Positions 35,031 to 45,435 of a stretch of DNA of 64,000 nucleotides are shown one piece after another. Source of the DNA: Pseudarthrobacter sp. NIBRBAC000502772 (GTDB lineage: Bacteria; Actinomycetota; Actinomycetes; Actinomycetales; Micrococcaceae); NCBI RefSeq assembly GCF_006517235.1, contig NZ_CP041188.1, forward strand, positions 2,170,001-2,234,000, written 5' to 3'. Under the pieces are notes generated by a model. That model was not told where the DNA came from, did no database searches, and was given only the letters and a program-made list of their open reading frames with translations. The position numbers and the translations under genes were made by a program. Numbering within the stretch: the first letter of the stretch is position 1; each line of letters begins with the position of its first letter.

Positions 35031-36497
35031 ATGATTGCACTTACTGCGGCGGAAATCGCCGATATCACACACGGACGCCTGGACGCCGATCCGGGGATCA
35101 CGCCCCTTTCGGTGGTCACCGATTCGCGCGAGGCTGCCGCCGGGTCGCTATACGTGGCGAAACCTGGCGAGCACGCCGACGGCCACGACTTCGTTGCTGC
35201 CGCCTTCAGCCGCGGTGCGGTGCTGGTCCTCGCCGAACGCCCCGTAACGGGTCCGGACGGCGTCAACTATCCGGCCGTGCTGGTAGAGGATGCCGTGCTG
35301 GCCATGGGCGCGCTGGCCGCCGAGGCGGTCCGCCGGATACGCCAGGCCCGGTCCGCCGCAGGCGACGCCCTGACCGTCATCGGGATCACCGGTTCCGCGG
35401 GGAAGACCACCACGAAGGACCTCCTCGCCGGCATCCTCACCCAGCAGGGTGCCACCGTTGCCCCGCAGGGGTCCTACAACGGCGAGGTGGGCGTACCGCT
35501 CACCGTCTTCCGCGCCGACACCCAAACGCGGTACCTGGTGATCGAGATGGGCGCCACAGGCATCGGGCATATCCGCTACCTGGCCGACATGGTGAGGCCT
35601 GACATCGGCGTCGTCCTCGGCATTGGCACCGCCCACGCAGGGGAGTTTGGCGGCGTGGACAACATTGCCCAGGCCAAGGGTGAACTGGTGGAGGCCCTTG
35701 CCGCCGGCGGCACCGCCGTCATCAACCTCGACGACGACCGCGTCGCTGCCATGCGCAGCCGCACCGGCGCCACCGTGCTGGGCTTCTCGGCCGAAGGACG
35801 CCCTGACGCGACCGTTCGGGCCGAGAATCCGGACACAAACGCTGAGGGCAACCCGGAGTTCGAGCTCGTCCTGCCCGGCGCCGAAACAGGCTTGCACGTC
35901 AGCAGCCGCCTCATCGGCGCCCACCACACCGGCAACCTCCTCGCCGCAGCAGCGGCCGCGCACGCGGCCGGAGTGTCCGGCAAGGACATCGCCGCATCGC
36001 TGAGCACACAGTCAGCAGCCAGCCGTTGGCGGATGGAACGCACCGAACGTGCTGACGGCGTGACCATCATCAACGACGCCTACAACGCCAACCCGGAGTC
36101 CATGCGGGCGGCCCTGCGCACGCTGGCCGACCTTGGCCGCGGCAGGCGGACCTGGGCCGTCCTGGGCGCCATGCTGGAACTGGGACCCGATTCAATCCGT
36201 GAACACACCGTTGTGGGCACCCAGGTGGTCCGCCTGAACATTTCCCGGCTGGTCGTCGTCGGCCGCGAAGCCCGCGCACTTTACGTTTCCGCCGTCCAGG
36301 AGGGTTCCTGGGGCGACGAATGCGTCTTTGCCGAAACCGCCGAGGACGCCTATGCGCTCCTGAACGCCGAGCTTGAGCCCGGCGACCTCGTGCTTTTCAA
36401 GTCGTCCAACAGCGTTGGACTGCGGCACCTGGGCGATCGGATAGCATTACCCCCACAATCCACGGAACCCACCGATGAAGGGAGCGAACTGCTGTGA
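35031..36497 (+). CDS. murF: UDP-MurNAc-pentapeptide synthetase (MurF)
   Basis: 488 residues. Mur ligase signature [24 protein letters not shown], middle-domain [12 protein letters not shown] and the C-terminal SSNSVGL. It joins D-Ala-D-Ala to the UDP-MurNAc-tripeptide, completing the cytoplasmic precursor. It starts six bases after the murE stop and ends with a GTGA overlap into mraY. Length is typical. Confidence 0.95.
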   Translation: MIALTAAEIADITHGRLDADPGITPLSVVTDSREAAAGSLYVAKPGEHADGHDFVAAAFSRGAVLVLAERPVTGPDGVNYPAVLVEDAVLAMGALAAEAVRRIRQARSAAGDALTVIGITGSAGKTTTKDLLAGILTQQGATVAPQGSYNGEVGVPLTVFRADTQTRYLVIEMGATGIGHIRYLADMVRPDIGVVLGIGTAHAGEFGGVDNIAQAKGELVEALAAGGTAVINLDDDRVAAMRSRTGATVLGFSAEGRPDATVRAENPDTNAEGNPEFELVLPGAETGLHVSSRLIGAHHTGNLLAAAAAAHAAGVSGKDIAASLSTQSAASRWRMERTERADGVTIINDAYNANPESMRAALRTLADLGRGRRTWAVLGAMLELGPDSIREHTVVGTQVVRLNISRLVVVGREARALYVSAVQEGSWGDECVFAETAEDAYALLNAELEPGDLVLFKSSNSVGLRHLGDRIALPPQSTEPTDEGSELL

Positions 36498-37603
36498 TTG
36501 CACTACTGATCGGCGCAGGACTTGCCCTGCTGTTTGCCTTGGTGGGAACGCCTCTGTTTATCCGCTTGCTTGTCCGCAAGAGCTACGGCCAATTCATCCG
36601 AGATGACGGGCCCACATCCCACCACACCAAACGCGGCACTCCCACCATGGGCGGCACCGTGGTGGTGGGCGCGGTCCTGCTCAGCTACGGGCTGACCCAC
36701 CTGATTATGTGGATGATGAACCCGGATTCGGCAGGCCCCTCCGCCTCGGCCCTGATCCTGCTGTTCCTGATGGTCGGCATGGGGCTGGTGGGCTTCCTGG
36801 ACGATTTCATCAAGATCTCCCGCCAGCGGAGCCTTGGCCTGGACGCGAAGGCCAAGCTCATCCTCCAGGCCGCGGTAGGCATAGCCTTCGCCATCCTGGC
36901 CCTGAACTTTCCCGACCCGGACGGCCTGACGCCGGCCTCGACCAAAATCTCCCTGGTCCGCGACATCCCCTGGCTGGACCTTGCCTTCGCCGGCACGGTG
37001 GTCGGCGCAATCCTCTTTGTCCTCTGGTCCAACCTGATCGTCACGGCGGCGACCAACGGCGTGAACCTGACGGACGGCCTGGACGGTCTCGCTGCCGGTG
37101 CCTCGGTCATGGTCTTCGGTGCCTACACGCTGATGGGCATCTGGCAGAACAACCAGGCCTGCGGGTCGCCGCGGGAAGCCGGCAGCGGCTGCTACTCCGT
37201 CCGCGACCCCCTGGACCTGGCGCTCCTGGCAGCCATCCTGAGCGCCGCCCTCGTGGGATTCCTCTGGTGGAACACCTCGCCGGCCAAGATCTTTATGGGG
37301 GACACCGGGTCATTGGCCATCGGCGGCGCGGTCGCCGGCTTCGCCATCCTGTCGCGGACGGAACTGCTGCTGGGAATCATCGGCGGCCTGTTCGTCCTGA
37401 TTACCCTCTCCGTGATCATCCAGGTGGGCTACTTCAAAGCCACCGGCGGTAAACGCGTGTTCAAGATGGCACCGCTGCAGCACCACTTCGAACTCAAGGG
37501 CTGGGCAGAAGTCACGGTGGTGGTCCGCTTCTGGATCCTGGGCGGGCTCTTCGTGGCCGTGGGCCTGGGTGTCTTCTATGCTGAATGGGTTGTGCTCCTG
37601 TGA
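36494..37603 (+). CDS. mraY: Phospho-MurNAc-pentapeptide translocase (MraY)
   Basis: 369 residues with about ten transmembrane helices. Conserved cytoplasmic motifs are visible: [19 protein letters not shown] ([18 protein letters not shown]), [22 protein letters not shown] and the HHFELKGW region (QHHFELKG). It transfers phospho-MurNAc-pentapeptide to undecaprenyl phosphate, giving lipid I. GTG start overlapping the murF stop; its own stop overlaps the murD GTG. Confidence 0.97.
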   Translation: MIALLIGAGLALLFALVGTPLFIRLLVRKSYGQFIRDDGPTSHHTKRGTPTMGGTVVVGAVLLSYGLTHLIMWMMNPDSAGPSASALILLFLMVGMGLVGFLDDFIKISRQRSLGLDAKAKLILQAAVGIAFAILALNFPDPDGLTPASTKISLVRDIPWLDLAFAGTVVGAILFVLWSNLIVTAATNGVNLTDGLDGLAAGASVMVFGAYTLMGIWQNNQACGSPREAGSGCYSVRDPLDLALLAAILSAALVGFLWWNTSPAKIFMGDTGSLAIGGAVAGFAILSRTELLLGIIGGLFVLITLSVIIQVGYFKATGGKRVFKMAPLQHHFELKGWAEVTVVVRFWILGGLFVAVGLGVFYAEWVVLL

Positions 37604-39162
37604 CTGTTTCTCCCCGCCTGCAAAACCTGGTCAGTTGGGACTCTGACTGGGCAGGGCTCCGCGTTGCCGTTACCGGCATCGGAGTATCCGGGTTCGCCGC
37701 GGCAGATACCCTCATCGAACTCGGTGCCCGGGTGGTGGTGGTTGATGCCGCCACGTCCGAGACAGCCAAGGCACAGGCCGACACCCTAAAGATCGTCGGC
37801 GCCGTGGACGTGCTCCTGGGCGAGGAAGCCGTCAACAGGATCCCCAAGATCGATGGCAGCTTCCCCGACCTCATCGTGACCTCCCCGGGTTGGCGGCCTG
37901 ACCAGGCGCTCCTGGCGGCCGCTGCGCGCGCCCACATTCCGGTCTGGGGGGACGTCGAGCTTGCCTGGCGCCTGCGGGTCCGGGCCGGGCACAGGACCGC
38001 TGACTGGCTGACCATCACCGGCACCAACGGCAAGACCACCACGGTGGGCCTGACGGCGTCGATGCTGCAGGCCGCCGGCCTGAAGGCCATCGCGGTCGGC
38101 AACGTGGGCACCCCCATCCTGGACGCCCTCCGCGACCCCGTGGAATACGACGTCTTCGCGGTTGAACTATCCAGCTTCCAGCTGCATTGGGCTGAAACGC
38201 TGTCGCCGGTGGCCAGCGTCTGCCTGAACGTGGCTGAGGACCACGTTGACTGGCATGGTTCCTACAATTCCTACCTCGCGGACAAGGCCAAGGTCTATGC
38301 GCGGACCCAGAAGGCCTGCATCTTCAACGCGGAACAGATCGAGACCGTACGGATGGTTGAGGACGCGGACGTGGTGGAGGGCTGCCGGGCCGTCGGCTTC
38401 ACCACACTCACGCCGGCCATTAGCATGCTCGGCGTGGTGGAGGGCCTGCTCGTGGACCGCGCGTTTATCGAGGAACGCAGGGACAGCGCCGCCGAGCTGG
38501 CATCGATGACCGACCTGGGGCAGTTTGCACCCAGGCACATGGTGGCGAACGCCCTCGCCGCTGCAGCCCTGGTCCGGGCCTACGGCGTGGAGGCGAAGGC
38601 CGTGCGCCAGGGAATCCAGGACTACGTCCCGGGCAACCACCGCATCCAGCCGGTCGCCAAGCAGAACGGCGTGCTCTGGGTCAACGATTCCAAGGCCACC
38701 AACCCGCACGCAGCAGCCGCGTCACTGGCCACCTTTGAAAACGTCATCTGGATCGCCGGCGGCCTGTCCAAGGGCGTCAGCTACGACCACCTGGTCCGGG
38801 ACCACGCCGCCCGGCTCAAGGCTGTGGTACTCATCGGTACGGACACCGGCGCGCTTGCGGAGGCCTTGCAGCGACACGCGCCGGATGTCCCCGTGATCAC
38901 GACGCCGCCGGGCGACACTGAAAATATGCAGACTGCCGCAACAGGCGGAGCCACCACGGACAGCTCGCCGGATTCCGGCGCGGCCGTGATGTCCCGGGCC
39001 GTTGCGTCAGCGGCGCAGCTGGCGGCATCAGGCGACACCGTGCTGATGGCCCCGGCAGCTGCTTCCATGGATCAGTTCTCTTCCTATGCTCACCGCGGCG
39101 ACGCCTTTATTGAAGCTGTCCGCGAGCTGGTGGAAGGGCAGGCCCCGACCGGCGAGGAGTAA
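37600..39162 (+). CDS. murD: UDP-MurNAc-L-alanine:D-glutamate ligase (MurD)
   Basis: 520 residues, somewhat longer than E. coli MurD. An N-terminal Rossmann-like region ([18 protein letters not shown]), ATP loop [21 protein letters not shown], and [10 protein letters not shown] are present. The C-terminal domain carries an insert of about 35 residues between [10 protein letters not shown] and [15 protein letters not shown]. Start GTG 37600 shares GTGA with the mraY stop; an in-frame ATG five codons earlier is less likely. Followed three bases later by the ftsW start. Confidence 0.95.
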   Translation: MTVSPRLQNLVSWDSDWAGLRVAVTGIGVSGFAAADTLIELGARVVVVDAATSETAKAQADTLKIVGAVDVLLGEEAVNRIPKIDGSFPDLIVTSPGWRPDQALLAAAARAHIPVWGDVELAWRLRVRAGHRTADWLTITGTNGKTTTVGLTASMLQAAGLKAIAVGNVGTPILDALRDPVEYDVFAVELSSFQLHWAETLSPVASVCLNVAEDHVDWHGSYNSYLADKAKVYARTQKACIFNAEQIETVRMVEDADVVEGCRAVGFTTLTPAISMLGVVEGLLVDRAFIEERRDSAAELASMTDLGQFAPRHMVANALAAAALVRAYGVEAKAVRQGIQDYVPGNHRIQPVAKQNGVLWVNDSKATNPHAAAASLATFENVIWIAGGLSKGVSYDHLVRDHAARLKAVVLIGTDTGALAEALQRHAPDVPVITTPPGDTENMQTAATGGATTDSSPDSGAAVMSRAVASAAQLAASGDTVLMAPAAASMDQFSSYAHRGDAFIEAVRELVEGQAPTGEE

Positions 39163-39164
39163 CA

Positions 39165-40552
39165 ATGGTCAGCACGCCCACCCGGTCGCCGGCCCCCGGT
39201 CGCGCGCCGGGAAACCCGCTTCTCCCGTAAAGTCCACCATCACCCTGCCGGACCGGATCCGGGACTGGTACCAAGCCTTCTGGTCCACGCTGGAAGGAAC
39301 CGGCACCTCCAAGAACGGCTCAACGTATTACCTGATCCTTGGTTCCACGCTGGCCCTGACCGCCATCGGCATCATGATGGTGCTGTCGGCCTCCAGCGTC
39401 GAATCCATCGCTGCCGGAAAATCGCCCTACGGCGACGCCCTCAAGCAGGGAATGTTCGCCGCCATCGGCATCTTCACCATGTTCGTCCTCTCCCGCATCA
39501 ACGTGGTCTGGCTGAAGCGCCTGGCCTGGCCGGGGCTGGGTGGGGCCTTTGTCCTCCTGGTCCTGGTGCAGCTGATCGGAGACGAAGTCAACGGCAACAA
39601 GAACTGGATCGACCTGGGCGGCATCACCTTCCAGCCGTCCGAGGCGTCCAAGCTGACTCTGGCATTGTGGATGGCCACCGTACTGGCCAGGAAAGGGAAG
39701 CTGCTGCGGCGCTGGCCCCACGTGCTGATCCCCGCCGTGCCGCTGGCGGGCGGCGTCATCGGCCTGGTCCTGCTGGGCAATGACCTGGGCACCGCCATGA
39801 TCATCATGATGATCACTGCTGCCGCCCTCTTCTTCGCCGGAGTCCCGCTGTACCTGTTCGGGTTCGCTGCACTGGCCGCGGCCGCCGGCACGGCCGTCAT
39901 GGCCATCACCAGTTCAAACCGCATGTGCCGCATCACCTCGTGGTGGACAGGCCAGTCCTGTGCCGACGGCATTGACGCCAACTACCAGGCCACCAACGGG
40001 CTCTACGGGCTCGCGTCCGGGGGCTGGTTCGGCGTTGGACTCGGCCAAAGCCGACAGAAGTACAGCTGGATCCCGGAAGCCCACAACGACTTCATCTTCG
40101 CCATCATCGGCGAGGAACTCGGCCTGGTGGGCACCGTCGTCGTGCTTGTCCTTTTTGCCATCCTCGGCGCCGCCATCTACCGCGTAGTGGTGGCGCAGGA
40201 GGATATGTTCCACCGCGTGCTGGCCGGCACCATAATGGTGTGGCTGCTGGGGCAGGCCACGGTCAACATGGCCGTGGTGACGGGGCTGATGCCGGTGATC
40301 GGCGTGCCGCTGCCGTTCATTTCCTACGGCGGTTCGGCACTGCTGATGTCGCTCTGCGCCGTGGGGGTGGTGCTCTCGCTGGCCCGCGAACAGATGGCGC
40401 CTGCCCTCAGGCCGAAGAAATTGCTCAAATTCGGCGCCAAGAAGGCCGGGGGAGCCGCAGGCCGCAAACCTGCTGGCCGGAAAACCGCCGGCACGACAAC
40501 CGTTGCCCGTAAAACCGCGAGCCCCACAACAACCGCAAGAAAGCGTACGTAG
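39165..40552 (+). CDS. ftsW: Lipid II polymerase/flippase-family protein FtsW, reading frame interrupted near the N-terminus
   Basis: About 462 residues if read through. ATG 39165 has GGAG five bases upstream and follows murD closely, but its frame hits TAA at 39228-39230 after 21 codons. The FtsW frame (about ten transmembrane helices; ESIAAGKSPYGDALKQ, GNKNWIDLGG, PEAHNDFIFAIIGEELG, PFISYGGSAL) is one base back and has no start codon between 39165 and the first helix. The two frames join at GGGAAAC (39209-39215), which is a canonical -1 slippery heptamer in the correct phase (GGA AAC to GGG AAA). Either a one-base deletion, a sequence error or a programmed shift. The tail is Lys/Ala/Thr-rich. 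Confidence 0.85.
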
Positions 40553-40558
40553 CACCAG

Positions 40559-41659
40559 ATGACTTCCCAGAACCTGTCCATTGTCCTGGCGGGCGGCGGA
40601 ACCGCCGGCCACATCAGCCCCCTGCTGGCCATCGCGGCCGCCCTGCGTGCCGCCGTGCCCGGAGCGAGGCTGCTCGCTGTGGGCACGCCCGCCGGCATGG
40701 AAACCCGGCTGGTGCCCGCCGCCGGCCTGGATCTGGCCACCATCGACCGCGTGCCATTTCCGCGGAAGCCTTCCATTGACCTCCTCAAGCTGCCCGCACG
40801 GCTGGCCGGGGCGGTCAGGCAGTCCGGACGCATCCTCGACGACGCCTCGGCCGACGTCCTGGTGGGCGTCGGCGGCTACGTCTGCACACCCCTGTACCTC
40901 GCCGCCCGGCGCCGGGGAATCCCCATCGTGATCCATGAGGCCAATACCAGGCCCGGCCTGGCCAACCGGGTGGGATCGTTCCTGACCCGTCACGTGGCCA
41001 CGGCCTTCGACACCACGCGCCTGCGTCACGCCCGCCATGTGGGCATGCCTATGCGGACCGAAATCTCCAGCCTGGACCGGGACACTGCCCGCGCCGCCGC
41101 GCGCGAAGGACTGGGCCTGGATCCCACCTCGCCCACGCTGATTGTGACCGGCGGTTCCTCCGGCGCCCAGAGCATCAACCGTGCGGTCGCCGCCGCCGTC
41201 CAGGACCTTGGCGCGGCGGGGATCCAGACACTCCACATCACCGGCCGCGGCAAGACGGTTTTGGGGCCCGACGGCGGCCCGCTCGCCGCGCCGGGCTACC
41301 GGCAGCTGGAGTACGTGGACGGCATGGAACGGGTGTACGCAGCCGCGGACGTGCTGCTGGCGAGGTCCGGCGCAGCCACGGTCTGTGAAGTGGCCGCAGT
41401 GGGTGTACCGGCAGTGTTTGTCCCGCTGCCCATCGGCAACGGCGAGCAGGCGCTCAACGCGGCGGGGCTCGTTAACGCCGGTGGCGCACTCCTGGTCCCG
41501 GATAAGGACTTCACCGCGCAGTGGGTGGCTGGCAAGCTCATTCCCCTGGTCACAGACCCCGGCCGCCTGGCCACCATGGCCGCCAGCTCGCGCCGCCTTG
41601 GCATCAGAAACGCCGATCAGCGCATGGCTGACCTTGTCCTGGAAGCGGTATCCGCATGA
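40559..41659 (+). CDS. murG: UDP-GlcNAc:lipid I GlcNAc-transferase (MurG)
   Basis: 366 residues of the GT-B fold. The N-terminal glycine loop [33 protein letters not shown], second-domain [14 protein letters not shown] and the nucleotide-sugar site [10 protein letters not shown] are all in place. It adds GlcNAc to lipid I, making lipid II on the inner membrane face. It starts seven bases after ftsW and overlaps murC by four bases (ATGA). Confidence 0.96.
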   Translation: MTSQNLSIVLAGGGTAGHISPLLAIAAALRAAVPGARLLAVGTPAGMETRLVPAAGLDLATIDRVPFPRKPSIDLLKLPARLAGAVRQSGRILDDASADVLVGVGGYVCTPLYLAARRRGIPIVIHEANTRPGLANRVGSFLTRHVATAFDTTRLRHARHVGMPMRTEISSLDRDTARAAAREGLGLDPTSPTLIVTGGSSGAQSINRAVAAAVQDLGAAGIQTLHITGRGKTVLGPDGGPLAAPGYRQLEYVDGMERVYAAADVLLARSGAATVCEVAAVGVPAVFVPLPIGNGEQALNAAGLVNAGGALLVPDKDFTAQWVAGKLIPLVTDPGRLATMAASSRRLGIRNADQRMADLVLEAVSA

Positions 41660-43032
41660 TCCCCGCAAGCATCCGCAGCCAGGAGTCCCTGGGCCGCGTC
41701 CATTTCATCGGCATCGGCGGCGTGGGAATGTCCGCCGTGGCCCGCATCATGGTGGCCCGCGGCGTCGCCGTCAGCGGTTCGGATGCCAAGGACCTTCCTG
41801 TGATGGCGGAGCTGGCCGCTGCCGGCGCGAGGATCGCCGTCGGATACGCCGCAGCCAACCTGGGGGATGCCCAGACCGTGGTGGCCGGCTCGGCGATCCG
41901 TGCGGACAACCCCGAGCTGGTGGCCGCGCATGCGGCCGGACTGCCCTTGCTGCACCGCTCGGAGGCCCTGGCAGCCACCATGGGGGACGACCTCGTGGTG
42001 ACCGTGGCAGGCACCCACGGCAAGTCCACCACCACCTCCATGATCACCGTCCTGCTCCAGGGCGCCGGGATGGATCCGTCGTTTGCGATCGGCGCCAACG
42101 TGCCTGCGCTCGGCGTCAATGCCGCCCACGGCACGTCAGGGGTCTTTGTGGCCGAAGCGGACGAGTCGGACGGCTCCTTCCTGAACTACCGGCCAAAGAT
42201 TGCCGTGGTCACCAACGTCGAACCCGATCACCTGGACCACTACGGCACCGCAGAGGCCGTCTACGAGTCCTTCGACCGCTTTACGGCGCTGCTTCCGGCC
42301 GACGGCGTCCTGATTGCCTGCGCTGACGACGCCGGCGCAGCAGCCCTGGCAGAGCGCACGCTCGCCCGCGGCAACACCCGGGTGGTGCTGTACGGCACCT
42401 CGGAGGGGTCGGACCTGGTCCTGCACGACGGCGGCCCCGGGGACGTGGCGGTTTCCTCACCCGCCGGGCGGTTCGCCATGGACCTGCAGGTCCCGGGCAG
42501 GCACAACGCGCTGAACGCCGCCGCCGCCGTCGCCGTCGCGCTGGAGCTGGGGGTCGACGCCGAAGCTGCTGCGCGTGCCCTGGCGCACTTCTCGGGTGCT
42601 TCGCGGCGCTTTGAACTGAAAGGGGAGGCGCGCGGCGTGCGCGTCTATGACGACTACGCCCACCACCCCACCGAGGTCCGGGCCGCCCTGACGGCTGCAC
42701 GGTCCGTGGCCGGCGGGCACCGCGTCCATGTTCTGTTCCAGCCGCACCTGTTCTCCCGCACCAGGGAGTTTGCCAGGGAATTCGCAGAAGCGCTGAACCT
42801 GGCAGACACCGCCCTGGTCCTGGACATCTACCCCGCGCGCGAAGATCCCATCCCCGGAGTCAGCAGCCAGCTCATCGCCGAGCACCTGTCGCCCGGCGGA
42901 CGCCTGGTGGAGCCGGGCGGGGCGGTTGCTGCCCTTACGGACACCGCCGGGCCCGGTGACATCATCCTGACCGTCGGGGCAGGGGATGTCACGGCCTTCG
43001 GACCGCAGATCGTGCAGGCTCTCGGTGGGTAG
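41656..43032 (+). CDS. murC: UDP-MurNAc:L-alanine ligase (MurC)
   Basis: 458 residues. [15 protein letters not shown] at the N-terminus, ATP loop [33 protein letters not shown] and [12 protein letters not shown] identify MurC, which adds the first stem-peptide residue. Order murG-murC-ftsQ is normal for actinobacteria. The final codons overlap a possible GTG start (43025) of the N-terminal part of ftsQ. Confidence 0.96.
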   Translation: MIPASIRSQESLGRVHFIGIGGVGMSAVARIMVARGVAVSGSDAKDLPVMAELAAAGARIAVGYAAANLGDAQTVVAGSAIRADNPELVAAHAAGLPLLHRSEALAATMGDDLVVTVAGTHGKSTTTSMITVLLQGAGMDPSFAIGANVPALGVNAAHGTSGVFVAEADESDGSFLNYRPKIAVVTNVEPDHLDHYGTAEAVYESFDRFTALLPADGVLIACADDAGAAALAERTLARGNTRVVLYGTSEGSDLVLHDGGPGDVAVSSPAGRFAMDLQVPGRHNALNAAAAVAVALELGVDAEAAARALAHFSGASRRFELKGEARGVRVYDDYAHHPTEVRAALTAARSVAGGHRVHVLFQPHLFSRTREFAREFAEALNLADTALVLDIYPAREDPIPGVSSQLIAEHLSPGGRLVEPGGAVAALTDTAGPGDIILTVGAGDVTAFGPQIVQALGG

Positions 43033-43140
43033 TCCGCGCCGGCCCACCTACGCTTCACCGGGCAGGCGGCAGCCACCCGCGCCAGCGGAACCGGAGGTCA
43101 TCTCTGCCTCCAAACGTGCCCCCGAGGCGGACCCCCGTGT

Positions 43141-44007
43141 TTGCCCGACCGCAAGAATGCGAAGGACGCCGGCCGCAAACGGTCAGCGGACAAGGGGACC
43201 GCGGACAGGGCGCCGGCAGACAATGCCCCGGCAAGCAAGGTGCCGGGGGGCAAAGCTCCTGCGGGCAGGACGCCGGCGGGCACCGACAACGTGCTGGCCT
43301 TCCCGGAGCCGCCCGGAAAACGCCTCAGGCGGAACATCCTGGTGACCCTGGGCACTGTCCTGGCGTTGGTCTGCGCGCTGCTGGCCGCCGCAATCTTTTC
43401 GCCGGCACTCGCCGTAGGCACCGTCTCTGTCTCCGGGACCCGGCTCGTAACCCCCGAACAGGTGCAGGCCGCACTGGAACCCCTGAAGGGCAAACCCCTG
43501 CCCCAGATCAGCGATGAGGAGGTCAGCCGCCTCCTGGCGCCGCTCGTCCAGATCAAGTCCGTCTCCACCCAGGCACGCCCGCCGTCCGGGTTGGTGGTCC
43601 AGGTTTTGGAGCGGGTCCCGGTGGCCCTGGTCAAACAGGGTGAGCAGTACCAGTTGGTGGATGTGGACGGCGTGGTCCTCGCCAGCCCTGCGGACCCTGC
43701 CACGGTGGCCCTGCCCGTGATCGACGGCGGCGCGGGAACCATCGGCAAGGACCTCTTCCAGGCCACCGCAGCGGTCCTCGGTGCACTCCCGCTGGACGTG
43801 CTGTCGAAGCTGTCCAACGCGTCCGCCCAGTCCGTGGACGCCGTGGAGCTCAAACTGGTGGACGGTCAGACCATTATTTGGGGGAATGCGGGGGAGAAGG
43901 AGCTCAAGGCCAAGGTGCTTGAAGCCTTGCTCAAAGTTCCCGCGGACCCGAAGAACCCCGTCCGTGTGTACGATGTGAGCGCGCCCCGGCATCCGGTGAC
44001 GCGCTGA
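43141..44007 (+). CDS. ftsQ: Cell division protein FtsQ/DivIB, N-terminus uncertain
   Basis: 288 residues from TTG 43141: basic, Lys/Ala/Pro-rich cytoplasmic part, one transmembrane helix (ILVTLGTVLALVCALLAAA), POTRA domain (VGTVSVSGTRLVTPEQV) and the FtsQ/DivIB C-terminal domain. The divisome protein links FtsB/FtsL to the septal synthases. The start is doubtful: in this frame no start codon exists between the murC stop and 43141, while another frame starting at GTG 43025 encodes a plausible FtsQ N-terminus ([22 protein letters not shown]). The frames would join if one base were restored near the C-run at 43131-43136. The start codon TTG lacks a good ribosome site. Confidence 0.82.
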   Translation: MPDRKNAKDAGRKRSADKGTADRAPADNAPASKVPGGKAPAGRTPAGTDNVLAFPEPPGKRLRRNILVTLGTVLALVCALLAAAIFSPALAVGTVSVSGTRLVTPEQVQAALEPLKGKPLPQISDEEVSRLLAPLVQIKSVSTQARPPSGLVVQVLERVPVALVKQGEQYQLVDVDGVVLASPADPATVALPVIDGGAGTIGKDLFQATAAVLGALPLDVLSKLSNASAQSVDAVELKLVDGQTIIWGNAGEKELKAKVLEALLKVPADPKNPVRVYDVSAPRHPVTR

Positions 44008-44051
44008 ACGCTTTATTTACCCGGTATTCCCGCGACACGCGGCTCCGGTTA

Positions 44052-44080
44052 TTGAATGTCCGAACCATAGGAAATAGCGT
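44052..44080 (+). promoter_or_regulatory. Predicted distal ftsZ promoter
   Basis: TTGAAT (44052-44057), 17-base spacer, TAGCGT (44075-44080), in the 187-base gap before ftsZ. Confidence 0.45.
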
Positions 44081-44096
44081 TCCAGACATGAGTTAC

Positions 44097-44134
44097 TTGA
44101 CATAACTATAACCTTCAACTCGAAGGTTAAGGTT
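44097..44134 (+). promoter_or_regulatory. Proximal ftsZ control region with palindrome and FtsR-type motif
   Basis: A TTGACA (44097-44102) is followed by the inverted repeat AACCTTC-N5-GAAGGTT (44110-44128) and the motif AAGGTTAAGGTT (44123-44134). A palindrome between a -35 and a distant -10-like GAAGGT (19-base spacing) resembles MerR-activated promoters. FtsR, a MerR-type protein encoded at 6388-7110, activates ftsZ in Corynebacterium, so this is the best candidate for its site. TAAGGT at 44128-44133 could alternatively be a plain -10 hexamer. Confidence 0.5.
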
Positions 44135-44194
44135 CGAAGCTTCAAGCCCGACTCCACAGTTTTCGCAATAGGACACGAACAAGGGACACGTAAC

Positions 44195-45427
44195 GTGGCA
44201 GCTCCGCAGAATTACTTGGCCGTCATCAAGGTCGTCGGCATCGGCGGCGGTGGCGTGAACGCAGTCAACCGCATGATCGAGGTCGGCCTCCGGGGCGTTG
44301 AATTCATCGCCATCAACACAGATGCCCAGGCGCTGCTGATGAGTGACGCCGACGTCAAACTCGACGTCGGACGTGAGCTGACCCGCGGGCTCGGTGCAGG
44401 CGCCAACCCCGAAGTGGGCAAGCAGGCTGCGGAGGACCACGCCGACGAAATCGAAGAGGTCATCCGCGGCGCGGACATGGTGTTTGTGACCGCCGGCGAA
44501 GGTGGCGGCACAGGCACCGGCGGCGCCCCTGTGGTGGCGCGCATCGCCCGGTCCCTCGGAGCGCTGACCATCGGTGTGGTGACCCGCCCGTTCACGTTCG
44601 AGGGCCGCCGTCGTGCGGGTTCTGCAGAGGCGGGCATCGACGCCCTCCGCGACGAAGTGGACACGCTGATCGTCATCCCGAATGACAGGCTTCTGTCCAT
44701 CAGCGACCGCAACGTCTCCGTCCTGGACGCTTTCCGTTCCGCTGACCAGGTCCTGCTGTCCGGTGTCCAGGGCATCACGGACCTCATCACCACCCCCGGC
44801 CTGATCAACCTCGACTTCGCGGACGTCAAGTCCGTGATGCAGGGCGCAGGCTCCGCGCTGATGGGCATCGGCTCCGCCCGCGGTGAAGACCGTGCGGTGA
44901 AGGCTGCCGAGCTCGCCATTGCATCGCCGCTGCTGGAAGCCTCCATCGACGGCGCCCATGGTGTCCTGCTCTCGATCCAGGGCGGTTCCGATCTCGGCCT
45001 GTTCGAAATCAATGAAGCTGCCCGCCTGGTCCAGGAAGTGGCCCACCCCGAAGCCAACATCATCTTCGGTGCCGTGATCGACGACGCACTCGGTGACGAG
45101 GCCCGGGTCACGGTCATTGCCGCCGGTTTCGACGACGTCAAGGCCACCTCTCCCTCCATGGACCAGTCGCAGCCGCAGGTTGCGCCGCAGCGGCCCGCAG
45201 CGGCACCCGCACCGGCTCAGGCCCCCACCTCGGGTGGCAGCCACCAGCACAACGTCCAGCCGGTCCACGCCGGAGTCGGCGCGTCGGGGCTGAGTAACTG
45301 GGGCCAGCAGCGCCCGTCGTCGGTCCCCGCCGACTCAGGTTTCGACGTCGACCTGCCCTCGGTAGTGGAGCCGGACCTCTCGGGCAACCGCGTCGATGAC
45401 CTGGATGTCCCCGACTTCCTGAAGTAG
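44195..45427 (+). CDS. ftsZ: Cell division GTPase FtsZ
   Basis: 410 residues. GTP-binding tubulin signature [10 protein letters not shown], upstream [16 protein letters not shown]7 loop [11 protein letters not shown], a Pro/Ala/Gln-rich linker and the conserved C-terminal peptide [10 protein letters not shown]. FtsZ polymerises into the Z-ring at midcell; the C-terminal peptide binds SepF, the anchor encoded 1.5 kb downstream (no ftsA in this cluster). GTG start with AAGGGA eight bases before. Own promoters precede it. Confidence 0.98.
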   Translation: MAAPQNYLAVIKVVGIGGGGVNAVNRMIEVGLRGVEFIAINTDAQALLMSDADVKLDVGRELTRGLGAGANPEVGKQAAEDHADEIEEVIRGADMVFVTAGEGGGTGTGGAPVVARIARSLGALTIGVVTRPFTFEGRRRAGSAEAGIDALRDEVDTLIVIPNDRLLSISDRNVSVLDAFRSADQVLLSGVQGITDLITTPGLINLDFADVKSVMQGAGSALMGIGSARGEDRAVKAAELAIASPLLEASIDGAHGVLLSIQGGSDLGLFEINEAARLVQEVAHPEANIIFGAVIDDALGDEARVTVIAAGFDDVKATSPSMDQSQPQVAPQRPAAAPAPAQAPTSGGSHQHNVQPVHAGVGASGLSNWGQQRPSSVPADSGFDVDLPSVVEPDLSGNRVDDLDVPDFLK

Positions 45428-45435
45428 GGCCCGGG

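Noticed and set aside
39914..41668. 584-codon open frame antisense to ftsW and murG
   Set aside because: Covers parts of two well-supported genes; composition (Gly, His, Arg-rich) is typical of a shadow frame.
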